DNA of 64,000 nucleotides from Palsa-504 sp963808615 (GTDB taxonomy: Bacteria; Actinomycetota; Actinomycetes; Streptosporangiales; Streptosporangiaceae), in contig CAWEGV010000012.1 of assembly GCA_963808615.1 (NCBI GenBank), positions 1,054,001 through 1,118,000 of the forward strand. Reading direction: 5' to 3'. Under the pieces are notes generated by a model. That model saw nothing but the letters and a program-made list of their open reading frames with translations. It made no database searches and had not been told where the DNA came from. Shown here one piece after another: positions 37,544 to 46,705 of this stretch; position 1 is the stretch's first letter; the number at the start of each line of letters is the position of its first letter. The translations under genes and the position numbers were made by a program.

Positions 37544-37774
37544 ATGATGGAACATTCCCGCGCCGCCACCCGGCGCCTGCTGCCCACAAGCCCCTTCGGC
37601 CCCCCGCCTCCTGCTCCGCCTGCCGGGCAGTTCGCCGTGCGCGACCAGGTGACCCACGATAAGTACGGCCTCGGCCGGGTCATCAGCGTCGAGGATGACG
37701 CCGCCCTGGTCATCGACTTCGGTCCGCGCCGGGTGCGGATCACCACGCCATGCGCCAAGCTGACCAAGCTCTGA
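37544..37774 (+). CDS. Small protein with tudor/UvrD-C-like basic beta domain
   Basis: A 76-residue protein. After a Pro-rich N-terminus it reads VRDQVTHDKYGLGRVISVED, then DAALVIDFGPRRVRITTPCA and KLTKL, the SH3/tudor-like pattern found at the C-terminus of UvrD/PcrA-type helicases and in stand-alone actinobacterial proteins. ATG 37544 and 37547 are both possible. Nucleic-acid or RNA-polymerase contact is inference from the fold. Confidence 0.65.
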   Translation: MMEHSRAATRRLLPTSPFGPPPPAPPAGQFAVRDQVTHDKYGLGRVISVEDDAALVIDFGPRRVRITTPCAKLTKL

Positions 37775-38054
37775 TGCCGCCGTCGGCCCGCGAGCTGTGC
37801 GCACCCGGGCGTGCGAACGCATGAAACCAAGGTCCGTCCGGATACGATTCAAAATCGTTTACCCGAACGCTTAGCCTGTGCCGCCCCAGAATCCCGCGTG
37901 CGAGCCCAGCTGGCTGCCCTACGCTCGGCGCTCGTGCTGATCCGCCTCATTATCCTGTTCCTGGTGCGGTGTCCGGCTGGCTGGTGCTCCCGGCGGGGAA
38001 TGACGCCGCTAAGGACGCGGAGACCCTGATACTCCGGCACGCACTGGCACCGTG

Positions 38055-38370
38055 TCAGGTCGCGGGCGCGCCGGTGCCGGTCAGGACGGCCAGGATCTCG
38101 CCGACGGCGCGTTCCCGCCCGTCCGGTTCTGGCAGCGGGAGGTGCGCCTGGATGTGGTAGCTGTTGCGGCGGCCGTTCTTATCCTTGACCTCGTAGTCGG
38201 CCTCTCCTTGACCACGTAGCCGGCCTCAACCAGGTCAGTGGTGATGCCGAAGGCGCTGCGTTCGGTGATGCCCAGGCTGGCCGCGATGTCGCGCAGGCGC
38301 ACCCCGGGTCATGAGCCACGCACAGCAGGACCCGGGCGTGATAGGTCAGGAAGATTCAGCGGGCCACCAT
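38055..38370 (-). pseudogene. Winged-helix regulator, copy with stop, frameshift and internal duplication
   Basis: ATG 38370 is followed four codons later by an in-frame TGA, then IFLTYHARVLLCVAHDPG. The helix-turn-helix RLRDIAASLGITERSAFGIT is in another frame, with the same missing G as the 36.7 kb copy. A roughly 20-base imperfect duplication of the GTGGTCAAGGA stretch follows (about 38170-38220). The tail YHIQAHLPLPEPDGRERAVG ends at TGA 38057-38055. Confidence 0.7.
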
Positions 38371-38490
38371 GACAGGTTACCGGATTCCGGAAAAAACTTG
38401 CTAGTCTCCCGATGCCGGCGTAGGTTCAAGTCAGGCACCGGACGTCAGCCGCCTGCAGCGGCCAGCTTCCCGGGGCTACCGGAGGAGCAG

Positions 38491-38616
38491 ATGCGCACCG
38501 ATGCGGTCATCACGATCGCTGGTGCCCATGACGCTCGCACTGCCGCGTCCCGGCTGACGATGCCGGTGCCTGATGGAAGCTGCCGGGCCGGGATCCTGGC
38601 CTGGCGGCGGCGGTGA
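38491..38616 (+). CDS. 41-residue microprotein (copy 2 of the AHDAR family)
   Basis: ATG 38491 has GGAGGAG immediately upstream (38481-38487). The product is MRTDAVITIAGAHDARTAAS then RLTMPVPDGSCRAGILAWRRR. It is divergent from the broken winged-helix copy at 38055-38370, sharing the intergenic operator-like element. Its frame is intact although the partner regulator is decayed. Confidence 0.6.
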   Translation: MRTDAVITIAGAHDARTAASRLTMPVPDGSCRAGILAWRRR

Positions 38617-39224
38617 CGCGATGAAGGCCAGCGACTTCGGGGCCGCAGGCCGGCCGGCTCGGGCCCGGCCTGGTGCTGCCGCGGGTCTTCCCGTCAAAGA
38701 GCAGCGGCAAGGACGCCGCAGGCGATCCAGCTTGCGTGCACCCGCCGGTACCCGCCACAGGGCCAGCACGATAGCGGCCGCCCTGGACCGCGGCTGCCGG
38801 CAGCTGACGCCGGCACTACTGGGCGCCGGCTAGCTGCCGCCCGCCCCTTCTCCGTCGCAGCGTTCCGGCCGGCTGCTGAGCCAGCGGCCGCCGAGGACGC
38901 TGCGGCGGGCCCTCAGATGCCAAAGGAAGACACCCTGCCCGAACCAGCCGCGCCCCACCCGGATCCGGGCCCTGCCACCACCCGGCCGCGCCCATCCCCC
39001 AACGGCACCGCCCCGCCAAAGCCACCGGTCCCGCCGATGCCATCGGAGGTCACCACGGCGCACCCGCGCACACAGCGGCGCGCGGCCGGGATGGTCCGCA
39101 TGGCGATGTCGCCGCTGCACAAGATGCTGCGCCGATCCCCCCGTCATGCGTAGGCCCGGCCCGCGCGCGGGCGGTCCGCGGCCATCATGGCCTGCCGTGC
39201 GCCACGCGGCCTGTCCCCGCTCAC
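38617..39224. other. No secure gene
   Basis: A 78-codon Pro/Thr-rich plus-strand frame (38917-39153) and its antisense shadow are present. Composition is unconvincing and no ribosome binding site is seen. Nothing else is recognised. Confidence 0.35.
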
Positions 39225-39758
39225 GTGATCGGAAGCGCCGTGACGCACTCCGCGGCTGATGATGCCAGCCTCATCCTCACCTCCCGGACAGGCCACGGCG
39301 GCTACGTCATCGCCGCGCTCAGGGGGGAACTCGGCATCGCGTCAGCTCCCGCCCTGCGCGAGCAGCTCCTCAGCCTGCTCCGCCCCGCCGCCAGCCAGCT
39401 GATCATCGACCTGTCCGCGGTCGAGCACGCGGACGCCAGCGGCCTGGCGGTCCTGGTGGGCACCGGACGCCGCGCCGGGCTGCTTGGCGGATCCCTGCGC
39501 CTGGCCGCGCCATCACCCGAGGTAGCCAGGGTCCTGTCAGCCACCGGCCTGAACCAGCACCTCGATATCTTTCCCACGGTCCGGGCAGCGATCACCGGCC
39601 CGCCGGGGCTGCCCGACGCGGGCTTCCCGCCGGCAACTGTCCCGGCCCGTGGCCACCGCATCCGCATCGAGGGCGCCCTCGCGGGCGTGGCTACACAATC
39701 GGCCAAGCCTGCCATTGACCGGGCGACCGCCGGGGCAGGCCCGCTCCCGGCCAGCTGA
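39225..39758 (+). CDS. STAS-domain anti-anti-sigma factor (RsbV-like)
   Basis: 177 residues. The STAS core runs from about residue 15: SRTGHGGYVIAALRGELGIA, PALREQLLSLLRP, LIIDLSAVEHADASGLAVLV (Ser in DASGL is the phospho-acceptor position), then GGSLRLAAPSPEVARVLSATGLNQHLDIF. The last 50 residues are an Ala/Pro-rich extension. Known relatives bind an RsbW-type kinase and are reset by RsbU-type phosphatases such as the one at 32783-33874. GTG 39225 or GTG 39240 may be the start. Confidence 0.8.
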   Translation: MIGSAVTHSAADDASLILTSRTGHGGYVIAALRGELGIASAPALREQLLSLLRPAASQLIIDLSAVEHADASGLAVLVGTGRRAGLLGGSLRLAAPSPEVARVLSATGLNQHLDIFPTVRAAITGPPGLPDAGFPPATVPARGHRIRIEGALAGVATQSAKPAIDRATAGAGPLPAS

Positions 39759-40381
39759 CCGGAGCGCGAATGGGCGCTACGCCTCAGCAGGCTCGATGGC
39801 ATCGGAACGCAGGTCACTCGCACACACGCCGGCTGCAACGAACGTGACCGGGCTACCGGTGCAGATCACCTTGCTCACCCTCCAGGCAGAATCTGCAGGG
39901 CCCGCGGCCACACCATCGAACCGGGGCAGGACGCCTCCCGGACGGGAGAAGCGGACCGGATGCATGACGTCTGACCGCCATTGCCAGCTGACCCCGAATA
40001 GACCACGACCACCGGGCCATTAACCGGGATGAGAGGCCGAGGGTGTACCGGCGTCAGCGGACCGTTCCCCACCAGCCCGCCGCCCCGGCGCCTACCACTG
40101 CGGCACAGAGCCCCCGCCCCAGCGTGACAACGCTCCTCCCGAGCCCACCGGACAAGCTGCTCTGTGCCGCCAGCCGTCGGCGGGCGGATCTCGCTTTCAG
40201 CGAGCAGTACATAGCCGGCATCCGGAAGGTGGGACGCTCCGCCTGCGGACGATTCTTGCCAGGTTGATGCTCGCGCAGCAGGCGGGCGGGACAGCGCCGC
40301 CGCGGCCGGTGATGGCTTTAGCCGTGGGTCAGCGCGGTGCGCCGGTCGCCGGTGTCGTCCTGCTTCCGTCGCGGCGGCGTC
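39759..40381. other. No gene recognised
   Basis: About 620 bases with only shadow-like frames between the STAS gene and the convergent cold-shock gene. Confidence 0.45.
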
Positions 40382-40585
40382 TCAGATCGGGCGGACCTGC
40401 TCCGCCCGGGGGCCCTTGGGGCCCCGGGTGACGGTGTACTCCACTCGCTGGTTGTCCTGGAGGCTGCGGTAGCCGTCAGCCTCGACGGCGGATTGGTGGA
40501 AGAAGACGTCCGGCGTGCCGTCGTCGGGGGCGATGAACCCGTAGCCCTTGTCGGTCATGAATCGCTTCACTGTTCCCTGGGCCAC
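40382..40585 (-). CDS. CspA-like cold-shock protein with altered nucleic-acid-binding residues
   Basis: 67 residues. RNP1 is KGYGFIAP (intact). The usual KWFNADKG is KRFMTDKG, and RNP2 VFVHHSAI is VFFHQSAV, so the surface Trp and one His are lost compared with the copy at 49349-49552. The rest is nearly identical (EADGYRSLQDNQRVEYTVT). GTG 40585 follows GGCAGGAGAG. It is divergent from a broken STAS gene across an intergenic region shared with the other CSP/STAS pair. Confidence 0.8.
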   Translation of the reverse strand: MAQGTVKRFMTDKGYGFIAPDDGTPDVFFHQSAVEADGYRSLQDNQRVEYTVTRGPKGPRAEQVRPI

Positions 40586-40708
40586 TGCGCTCTCCTGCCA
40601 AGGCGATCATCGGGATGCACGGGCGCGCATCCGGGCTGTGGCGACCGCCTGTGCTTCCGAGGCCGGGCCTGGGAATCGACGGCGCCCGCGGTCAGAGTTC
40701 TGGGCGCT

Positions 40709-40760
40709 GCGACACGGGCACGAACTTCGACTGCAACCAGCCTCATTTAACACCATGCCG
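40709..40760 (+). repeat. Dispersed GACACG..CACGAACTT element, copy 2
   Basis: GACACGGGCACGAACTTCGA then CTGCAACCAGCCTCATTTAA and CACCATGCCGCGG. It lies in the divergent CSP/STAS intergenic region, oriented toward the STAS gene, as does the copy at 49160-49218. Confidence 0.7.
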
Positions 40761-40992
40761 CGGTCCGGCAGCAGCGCCACGGGGGTTGTCAGCGGCGGGA
40801 GGAGGCGCGCATGGACGGCTACGGTAGTGGCTGATGACACGATCAGTCCGGTGTCAGGCGCCGTGGGCATGACGGGCGGCGGAGGGTATTGTGGGCCAGG
40901 TCCTGGGCTCCTCGCGCGCCGACGGTCATGTCGGTGTCGCCCTGGGCGCACGACAACCCGGTTCTGCCCGGAACCAAGATGGGCGGCCGAAG

Positions 40993-41399
40993 ATGGCGCC
41001 GCAAGAAATCGATCTTGTCCTTCCCGGCTTTGCACTCTCCGTCCGCGGCCAAGATGGGTACACCATCGTGACGATCAGCGGCGAACTCGACATCGCGTCC
41101 GTACCCGTGCTGCGTGAGCAGATCCTCGGCATGCTGCGGCCGCAGGCCGGCCGGATCGTCATCGATCCGTCCGGGGTTGACCTTCTGCGATGCGAGCGGG
41201 CTGGCCGCGCTGCCCCCGCGCCGGCCAGCTGGACGGCGTCCTGCGCCTGGCCGCTCCCACACCCTTGGCGGCCGCCCTTCTCCGCCTCACGGGCCTTGAC
41301 TCGCGGTTCGAGATCTTCGCCGCCGTGCCGGACGCCATCCGCGCACCCGTTTACGGGGGTGCTGGTGAAGCGGATGCGCCGAAGCCGCGAGCCTGCTGA
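40993..41399 (+). pseudogene. STAS-domain gene with two frame breaks
   Basis: ATG 40993 reads MAPQEIDLVLPGFALSVRGQ, then VTISGELDIASVPVLREQIL and RIVIDPSGV. The phospho-acceptor segment CDASGLAAL is in the next frame (from about 41175), and GQLDGVLRLAAPTPLAAALL, RLTGLDSRFEIFAAVPDAI is in the third. It is otherwise close to the intact paralogue at 48519-48938. The upstream frame to 40891 is also conserved between copies, so the true start may be earlier. Confidence 0.75.
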
Positions 41400-41608
41400 T
41401 CGGCTCAGCAGCCGACCGGCGAGTTCCGCGCGAGAACCGCGGCGGACGGTCACGTCAGACGATGAGGATTTGCGCGAGGCCGAGATTACGGCTGGTTCCG
41501 CAGGCTATTACGCCACTGACCTGAGGCTGGCGACACTCAATGTGAGCGGGATCGCGCCAGGCGCGCCGCGGGTGCGCGGTTAGCGTGTCGCGGCCTGCTC
41601 GCCGCACG

Positions 41609-41750
41609 CGGTAGGGTAAGAACAGCGCTAGAGGCGCACTAAGGCGTAGCCATGAGGGCACGCCGGTCGTATGTCGCTCGGTGAGCGAGCTGGTTTCCAC
41701 GGACGTGGCGCCTTCGACAACGCGGCCACTTGAGTCCTGGAGACGATCTC
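41609..41750 (+). promoter_or_regulatory. Conserved promoter and 5' leader of DEAD-box helicase, copy A
   Basis: A TAGGGT -10-like box (about 41611-41616) is followed by a leader whose segment from CGCCGGTCGT to GCGGCCAC (about 41661-41729) is closely repeated before the second helicase (about 52336-52407). It contains hairpin TCGCTC-GGT-GAGCGA (41674-41688), then CTGGTTTCCACGGACGTGG and CGACAACGCGGCCAC. In copy B the hairpin is CGCTC-AACT-GAGCG: stem kept, loop changed. Candidate cis-acting leader. Confidence 0.55.
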
Positions 41751-43130
41751 TTGTCAGCTCTGCCTGCTGAAAAGGCTGTCAGCATGCCCGCTGGCCGGCC
41801 GCGACCGCCCCGGCCGCGGCGGTCGGGGCGGCAGCCCGGGCTGCGTCCTGCTCCCGGCGTCACGTTCGCGGGCCTCGGCGTCCCCGGGCCCTTGGTGGCT
41901 GTCCTTGCCGAAGGCGGCATCACCATGCCGCGTCCGATCCAGGCGGCCGTGCTGCCTGACGCCCTGGCCGGCCTGGACATCCTGGGCCGGGCCCAGACCG
42001 GGTCGGGTAAGACGCTGGGTTTCTCGCTCCCGCTGGTGGCCAGGCTGGCCGGGGGGTACACGATGGCGTGCCGGCCGCGCGGCCTGGTGCTGGCGCCGAC
42101 CCGCGAGCTGGCCACCCAGGTCCAGGCGGTCCTGTCGCCGCTGGCGGGCGGCATGGGACTGACCGTCGCCGCCATCTTCGGCGGCACCCCGCAGCGGCCG
42201 CAGGTGGCCGCGCTGCGCAACCGCGCCGATATCGTCGTAGCCTGCCCGGGGCGTCTGGCTGACCTCATCGGGCAAGGCCACTGCCATCTCGGAGATGTCG
42301 AGGCCGTCGTGCTGGATGAAGCCGACCAGATGGCTGACCTGGGATTCCTGCCGGTGGTGCGGCGCCTGCTCGAGGCCACCCCGCCGGAAGGCCAGCGGCT
42401 GCTGTTCTCGGCCACCCTCGACCGCGAGGTGGACGTCCTGGCGCGGCGTTTCCTGGCCCGCCCGGCGCGGCACGATGTGGACGCCGCCGCCCCGCCCGCC
42501 CAGATCGTCCATCATCTGCTCACCGTCGCGCCAGCGGACCGGGCCGGGGTCGTCGCGGCGCTGGCCAGCGGCGAGGCCCGGGTGCTGATCTTCACCAGGA
42601 CCAGGCACGGAGCGCGCAAGCTCGCCCGGCAGCTGACCATGGCCGGGACCCCGGCGGCCGAACTTCACGGCGACCTGGCCCAGGGCGCGCGCAGCCGGAA
42701 CCTCGCGGCGTTCGGATCCGGCGAGGTCCGCGCCATGGTCGCGACCGACATCGCGGCCCGCGGCCTGCATGTGGACGGGATCGGCCTGGTGATCCACGCC
42801 GATCCCCCGGCCGGGCACAAGGCCTATGTGCACCGGTCGGGCCGGACCGCCCGCAGCGGCGCCGCCGGGACCGTAGTCACCGTGCAGAGCGCGGCGCAGG
42901 CGGCCTGGGTCCGCGCCCTGATGCGTCAGGCGGGCGTGACGCCGCGCGCCGCCGCCGCCGGCCCGGGCTCGGCGGTGCTGCGCTCGATCGCCGGCCCCCC
43001 GGCCAGGCGCACCGCGCCGGCGGCCAGGCTCGCCCGCCCGGCACCGGCCGCCACCCGGGCCACCGGTTCCGGCGCCGTGGCCGCATCTGGAGGCTTCCGC
43101 GGCCGCCGCAGGCCAGGACGGCGCGGCTGA
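41751..43130 (+). CDS. DEAD-box RNA helicase, copy A
   Basis: About 459 residues from TTG 41751 (GGAG upstream); ATG 41784 is an alternative. Motifs in order: Q motif MPRPIQAAVLP, I AQTGSGKT, Ia PTRELATQ, II VVLDEADQMADLGF, III LFSATLD, IV VLIFTRTRHGARKLAR, V MVATDIAARGLHVDGI and VI HRSGRTARSG. A basic, Arg/Ala/Pro-rich C-terminus (RRTAPAARLA, FRGRRRPGRRG) is the usual RNA-binding tail of cold/stress-associated helicases. It would unwind structured RNA with ATP in the cytosol. It is paralogous to 52425-53759 with a shared 5' leader. Confidence 0.85.
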   Translation: MSALPAEKAVSMPAGRPRPPRPRRSGRQPGLRPAPGVTFAGLGVPGPLVAVLAEGGITMPRPIQAAVLPDALAGLDILGRAQTGSGKTLGFSLPLVARLAGGYTMACRPRGLVLAPTRELATQVQAVLSPLAGGMGLTVAAIFGGTPQRPQVAALRNRADIVVACPGRLADLIGQGHCHLGDVEAVVLDEADQMADLGFLPVVRRLLEATPPEGQRLLFSATLDREVDVLARRFLARPARHDVDAAAPPAQIVHHLLTVAPADRAGVVAALASGEARVLIFTRTRHGARKLARQLTMAGTPAAELHGDLAQGARSRNLAAFGSGEVRAMVATDIAARGLHVDGIGLVIHADPPAGHKAYVHRSGRTARSGAAGTVVTVQSAAQAAWVRALMRQAGVTPRAAAAGPGSAVLRSIAGPPARRTAPAARLARPAPAATRATGSGAVAASGGFRGRRRPGRRG

Positions 43131-43131
43131 C

Positions 43132-43905
43132 TCACCCGGACGGGTGCGGATCAGCGAGCCCCCACCCGCCCCCCCTGCCCCCTGCGCTGCCCACGCTGCG
43201 GCCCTGCTGGAGCACGGATATCATCGCCAGGGTCGACTCCGCGCCCTGGTTGCGGCTGCGCCTGGTGCGGCTGAGGGCATCGCGGCAGCCGCCAGTTCGC
43301 TCGTCGAGCATCCGGATCCCGGCGTCGTTGCCGCCCAGGAGCCAGGTCACGCTCATTTCCACGCCAGTTAGCCGGGTGCTGTCGCCGGTGACCGTTGCCG
43401 CGGCGATGGCCAGCAGCGACAGCGCACCGGGATCGCAGGCCACCGCCCGAGTACCTCGGCGGCACCGAGTGCGGCGAACGCCATGGAATGCGGGTACGGA
43501 GACCGACTCGTGCGCTCGCGTCGAACCGCGCACGGGCCTCCGCGCGGATCCCTGCGGTGGGACCGCGCGCCGCGGCGGTGCCCAGGGCCCACAGCGACCG
43601 GCCCCAGGCATCCTGCGCGTCCGGCTTACCGCGCCATCGGCGGTCGTTGCCGAGGCGGTTACGAACTTGCCGTCTGCGGCCTGAGCTTGCGCGAGAAAGT
43701 AAAGGTATCGGCGGCCCAAGGTGATGAGCTCGGCGGACGGCGACGGCTGGCGGCACGCCACCACCAGGCCGCGGGCAATGTCATCGACGCGGTACCCGTG
43801 GTCGTACCGGGGCACGATCCCGTCTGCCCGCTCCAGTACGCCGACGTTATCGGTCAGCCGCTGAAGGTGCCGGAACGGCGCCGCAGGGATGGACGAGCTC
43901 TTCAT
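43132..43905 (-). pseudogene. Alpha/alpha-toroid (six-hairpin-like) protein, internally deleted and frame-broken
   Basis: The start MKSSSIPAAPFRHLQRLTDN, GYRVDDIARGLVVACRQPSP and LGRRYLYFLAQAQAADGKF match the intact paralogue at 51237-52265. After a frame break near 43665 the sequence follows other frames, then jumps from GALSLLAIA to AATVTGDSTRLTGVEMSVTW, missing about 100 residues. It ends with NQGAESTLAMISVLQQGR and a foreign tail. It is convergent with helicase A and has the opposite orientation to its intact copy. Confidence 0.75.
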
Positions 43906-44391
43906 GAGGAACCGGAGGCTAGCTCGGACGGCCTCGCGTGCCCGCTGACATCCCGAGCAGCGGCTGAGCGCTCATCACGGCCCCGCGTAGCGAACGCACA
44001 AACCAAGATGCCCCAGGCCTCGCACGCATGCGGGCGGCTCGCGCGCCGCTCTGCGCCGTTCCGGATTTCTATTCAGCTGGACGAGCTGTGGTGAACGCCT
44101 TGAGAACCACCGGGCTCTGCTCCCGGTCGCCGCCCGCCTCGGTGATGTCACCCGTGGGCTCGGTCAGGCGGATCGTGGGCCTGCGGCCGGTGCGGGCACA
44201 TCCGGCAGGTACCTGGATGACCTGGCGCCTGGCAGCGTCCGACCCGCCCCCGGCTCGGCGTAGTGTGGGGTGGGGTGGACCTGGCAGCCGCTGAGATTTC
44301 CTGTCCTGTTGTCTTCGGGCAGCTGGCGGGCAGCGCGGGTTGCAGCGGAATGTTCCGCCTTGGTGTCCTGCATATCCAGGAGAAGATGCCC
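43906..44391. promoter_or_regulatory. Sigma-factor promoter and leader region, copy A
   Basis: The first 250 bases hold no recognised gene. A TAGTGT -10-like box at 44261-44266 in context GCGTAGTGTGGGG corresponds to GCGTAATGTGGGG at 54694-54706 in copy B. The transcribed leader between the box and 44391 is conserved with copy B (TGTCCTGTTGTCTTC, GGGCAGCGCGGGTT words). Confidence 0.45.
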
Positions 44392-44634
44392 GTGTCGCGT
44401 GCCAGCCCGGCCAGCCAGGCGCCGAGCCCGGCACGGCGCTGCGCACCGGCGATCGAGGTGGCAGGCGCGGCAGGCTCCGGGGCGGCATCCGCCGGAAGTG
44501 CGCGGGTCGCCCGCTCCCGGCAACCGCCGGGTCGCTCGCCCAAGGTCGCGCCAGGCGCGGCTGCTTCCCGGCTGGCCCATAAGCCAGAGCTCACTGTCAC
44601 GATTAGTGGCTGTATGGCGCTGCCATGGGCTTGA
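44392..44634 (+). CDS. Leader frame overlapping the sigma-factor start, copy A
   Basis: GTG 44392 follows AGGAG by 9 bases. The 80-codon frame (VSRASPASQAPSPARRCAPA, ending SGCMALPWA) stops with TGA at 44632-44634, inside the sigma gene (ATGGGCTTGA). The last 60 codons and the overlap are conserved in copy B (54891-55076), but the front half of copy B is frame-broken. This is either a regulatory upstream frame coupling translation to the sigma factor or a conserved non-coding leader. The Ala/Pro/Ser-rich product matches no family. Confidence 0.35.
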   Translation: MSRASPASQAPSPARRCAPAIEVAGAAGSGAASAGSARVARSRQPPGRSPKVAPGAAASRLAHKPELTVTISGCMALPWA

Positions 44635-45821
44635 ATGACCCGGCAGGTCCCGTCCGACACAGCGACGCCGCCCAGATCGGCGGGCCGCTGCCTGCGGCTG
44701 CGACCGGAATGGCGCAGTCAGGCTCTGCCCAAGATGAGCCCTGCAGTGCGCGGGAGGCTGGGGCGCGGGAGCCAGGCATCGGCCAGGGCGACGTCGCGGC
44801 CGCGGTCGGCCGCCCGCCGCAGGCGGCAGGCGAGGACAGCCAGGACGGGCGGCTGGTTTCCGCCGATGACGACGAGGATCTTCCCGCCGCCCGGGTGGCA
44901 GCCGCCGGCGCTACGGCTGACCCGGTGAAGGATTACCTCAGGCAGATCGGCAAGGTGCCTCTGCTGGACGCCGGGCAGGAGGTCGAGCTGGCCAAGCAGA
45001 TCGAGGCGGGCCTGTTCGCCGAGCAGAAGCTCGCCGAAGGCAGCCAGAACCTTCGCGCCGACGCGCGGATCGACCTGGAGCAGGTCGCCGAGGACGGCAG
45101 GATGGCCAAGAACCACCTGCTCGAGGCCAACCTGCGCCTCGTGGTGTCGCTGGCCAGGCGGTACACCGGGCGCGGCCTGCTGTTCCTGGACCTGATCCAG
45201 GAAGGGAACCTCGGCCTGATCCGCGGCATGGAGAAGTTCGACTACACCAGGGGCTACAAGTTCTCCACCTACGCCACCTGGTGGATCCGGCAGGCCATCA
45301 CCCGGGCGATGGCCGACCAGGCCCGCACCATCCGCCTCCCGGCCCACATGGCCGAGACCATCGGCAGGCTGGCCCGGGTGCAGCGCCAGATGCTCCAGGA
45401 CCTGGGCCGCGAGCCCACCCCCGGCGAGCTCGCGGCCGGGCTGGGAATGACCCCCGGGCAGGTCATAGAGGTGCAGAAGCACAGCCGGGAGCCGATCTCG
45501 CTGCACACCCCGGTCGGCCAGGACGGCGACACGGAGTTCGGCGACCTGATCGAGGATTGCGAGGCGATCCAGCCCGGCGAGGCGGTCAGCTTCACCCAGC
45601 TCCAGGAGCAGGTGCACTCGGTCCTCGGCACGCTGTCCCAGCGCGAGGCCGGCATCGTGTCCATGCGGTTCGGGCTGACCGGCGGGCAGCCCAAGACCCT
45701 GGGTGAGATCGGCAAGGTCTACGGCGTGACCCGGGAGCGGATCCGGCAGATCGAGTCCAAGGCCATGTCGAAGCTGCGCCATCCGTCCCGATCCCAGGTC
45801 CTCCGGGACTACCTCGACTGA
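44625..45821 (+). CDS. HrdB/SigA-like group 1/2 sigma-70 factor, copy A
   Basis: 398 residues. A variable acidic N-terminus (to ~90, DDDEDLPAARVA) is followed by region 1.2 (DPVKDYLRQIGKVPLLDAGQ), region 2 (LRLVVSLARRYTGRGLLFLD, LIQEGNLGLIRGMEKFDYTR, GYKFSTYATWWIRQAITRAM), region 3 (RLPAHMAETIGRLARVQRQM) and region 4 (FGLTGGQPKTLGEIGKVYGV, TRERIRQIESKAMSKLRHPS). All promoter-recognition segments are present, so it should direct RNA polymerase to -10/-35 promoters. Its length is short for a primary HrdB, suggesting an alternative (group 2) role. Paralogue at 55067-56242. Confidence 0.9.
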   Translation: MGLNDPAGPVRHSDAAQIGGPLPAAATGMAQSGSAQDEPCSAREAGAREPGIGQGDVAAAVGRPPQAAGEDSQDGRLVSADDDEDLPAARVAAAGATADPVKDYLRQIGKVPLLDAGQEVELAKQIEAGLFAEQKLAEGSQNLRADARIDLEQVAEDGRMAKNHLLEANLRLVVSLARRYTGRGLLFLDLIQEGNLGLIRGMEKFDYTRGYKFSTYATWWIRQAITRAMADQARTIRLPAHMAETIGRLARVQRQMLQDLGREPTPGELAAGLGMTPGQVIEVQKHSREPISLHTPVGQDGDTEFGDLIEDCEAIQPGEAVSFTQLQEQVHSVLGTLSQREAGIVSMRFGLTGGQPKTLGEIGKVYGVTRERIRQIESKAMSKLRHPSRSQVLRDYLD

Positions 45822-46031
45822 CCGACCGGCAGCCGGCTGGGGCCCTGGATGTAACCACCGATCCCCGTCCGCCCGGATCGCGGGCGCTCAGAAGGCCCAG
45901 AACTGGACGGCCAGCGTCGTGATCGGCATCGAGCCGGAGTCCGCGCAGAACGGCGTTTCTCGCGGCAAGCACACCTCGCGTCGTCCCGTACCCGGAAACG
46001 CCGGCAAGAAGCGACCGGGCCGGCGGCCCGC

Positions 46032-46307
46032 TCACCCGCTCAATACGGCGCCCCGGCCGATGGCGAGCACGACGGTGACCAGGTCGTATAGCGGCCCGGA
46101 CAGGTCGGGCTCGGCGGCCAGGACAACCTGCTCATCGACGCGAAGATGATAGACCGCAGACCCCGGAACCGGGCGGTAGGGCGGCGGGGCAGCCAGGGCG
46201 CGTGCGATGAGTTCCTCCCACGGGCCGGCGTGGCTGGACGGGGCGGTGTCAACCATCCGGCGCCGCATGGTGCCGTCCGGGCCGATTCGGGTCACGACGA
46301 CCCTCAT
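46032..46307 (-). CDS. Emfourin-like small protein
   Basis: 91 residues: MRVVVTRIGPDGTMRRRMVD, then PWEELIARALAAPPPY, GSAVYHLRVDEQVVLAAEPD and LSGPLYDLVTVVLAIG. The order of short beta-strands and the final PxLxxPLxxLVxxVL helix resembles the emfourin/protealysin-inhibitor-like family common in actinobacteria. An inhibitor role for a metallopeptidase is only suggested by the family; no peptidase gene is adjacent. Confidence 0.6.
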   Translation of the reverse strand: MRVVVTRIGPDGTMRRRMVDTAPSSHAGPWEELIARALAAPPPYRPVPGSAVYHLRVDEQVVLAAEPDLSGPLYDLVTVVLAIGRGAVLSG

Positions 46308-46705
46308 CAGCTCAGCCTGTCCCCTTCAGCCGCATTCCGGCAGGCAGGCGGCGATGATGGTGGCCTGAGGGCGCGCCCGGCCCGGGACCCGCCTCACCGG
46401 TGCCGGAAGCGTCACCGTGCACGCCGTCAACCGGTCATGAGCGCCGCAGGCTTGGCTAATCGCGGCAGGGCATGCCCGCTCATGATGACACAGCGTCAGG
46501 AGCAGCCTGTCGCCGATGGACAGCTAAGCCTCGCCGAATGCGCGCGAGTTACCCTGGGCTTGCCGGGACTGTGACGGCGCGCAGATTGTCCGGTGATCGC
46601 TGGTGAAGCGGCAGGCAGTTGCGCTGCAGGACGTGACGTCCGCGGCGGGCTGGGGCGACGGTGCCAGGACGGCGGCGCTCAGCATGATCGTCAGCTGGCG
46701 CGATC
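46308..46705. other. No gene recognised
   Basis: About 400 bases between the emfourin-like gene and the degenerate cold-shock gene, without a convincing frame. Confidence 0.4.
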
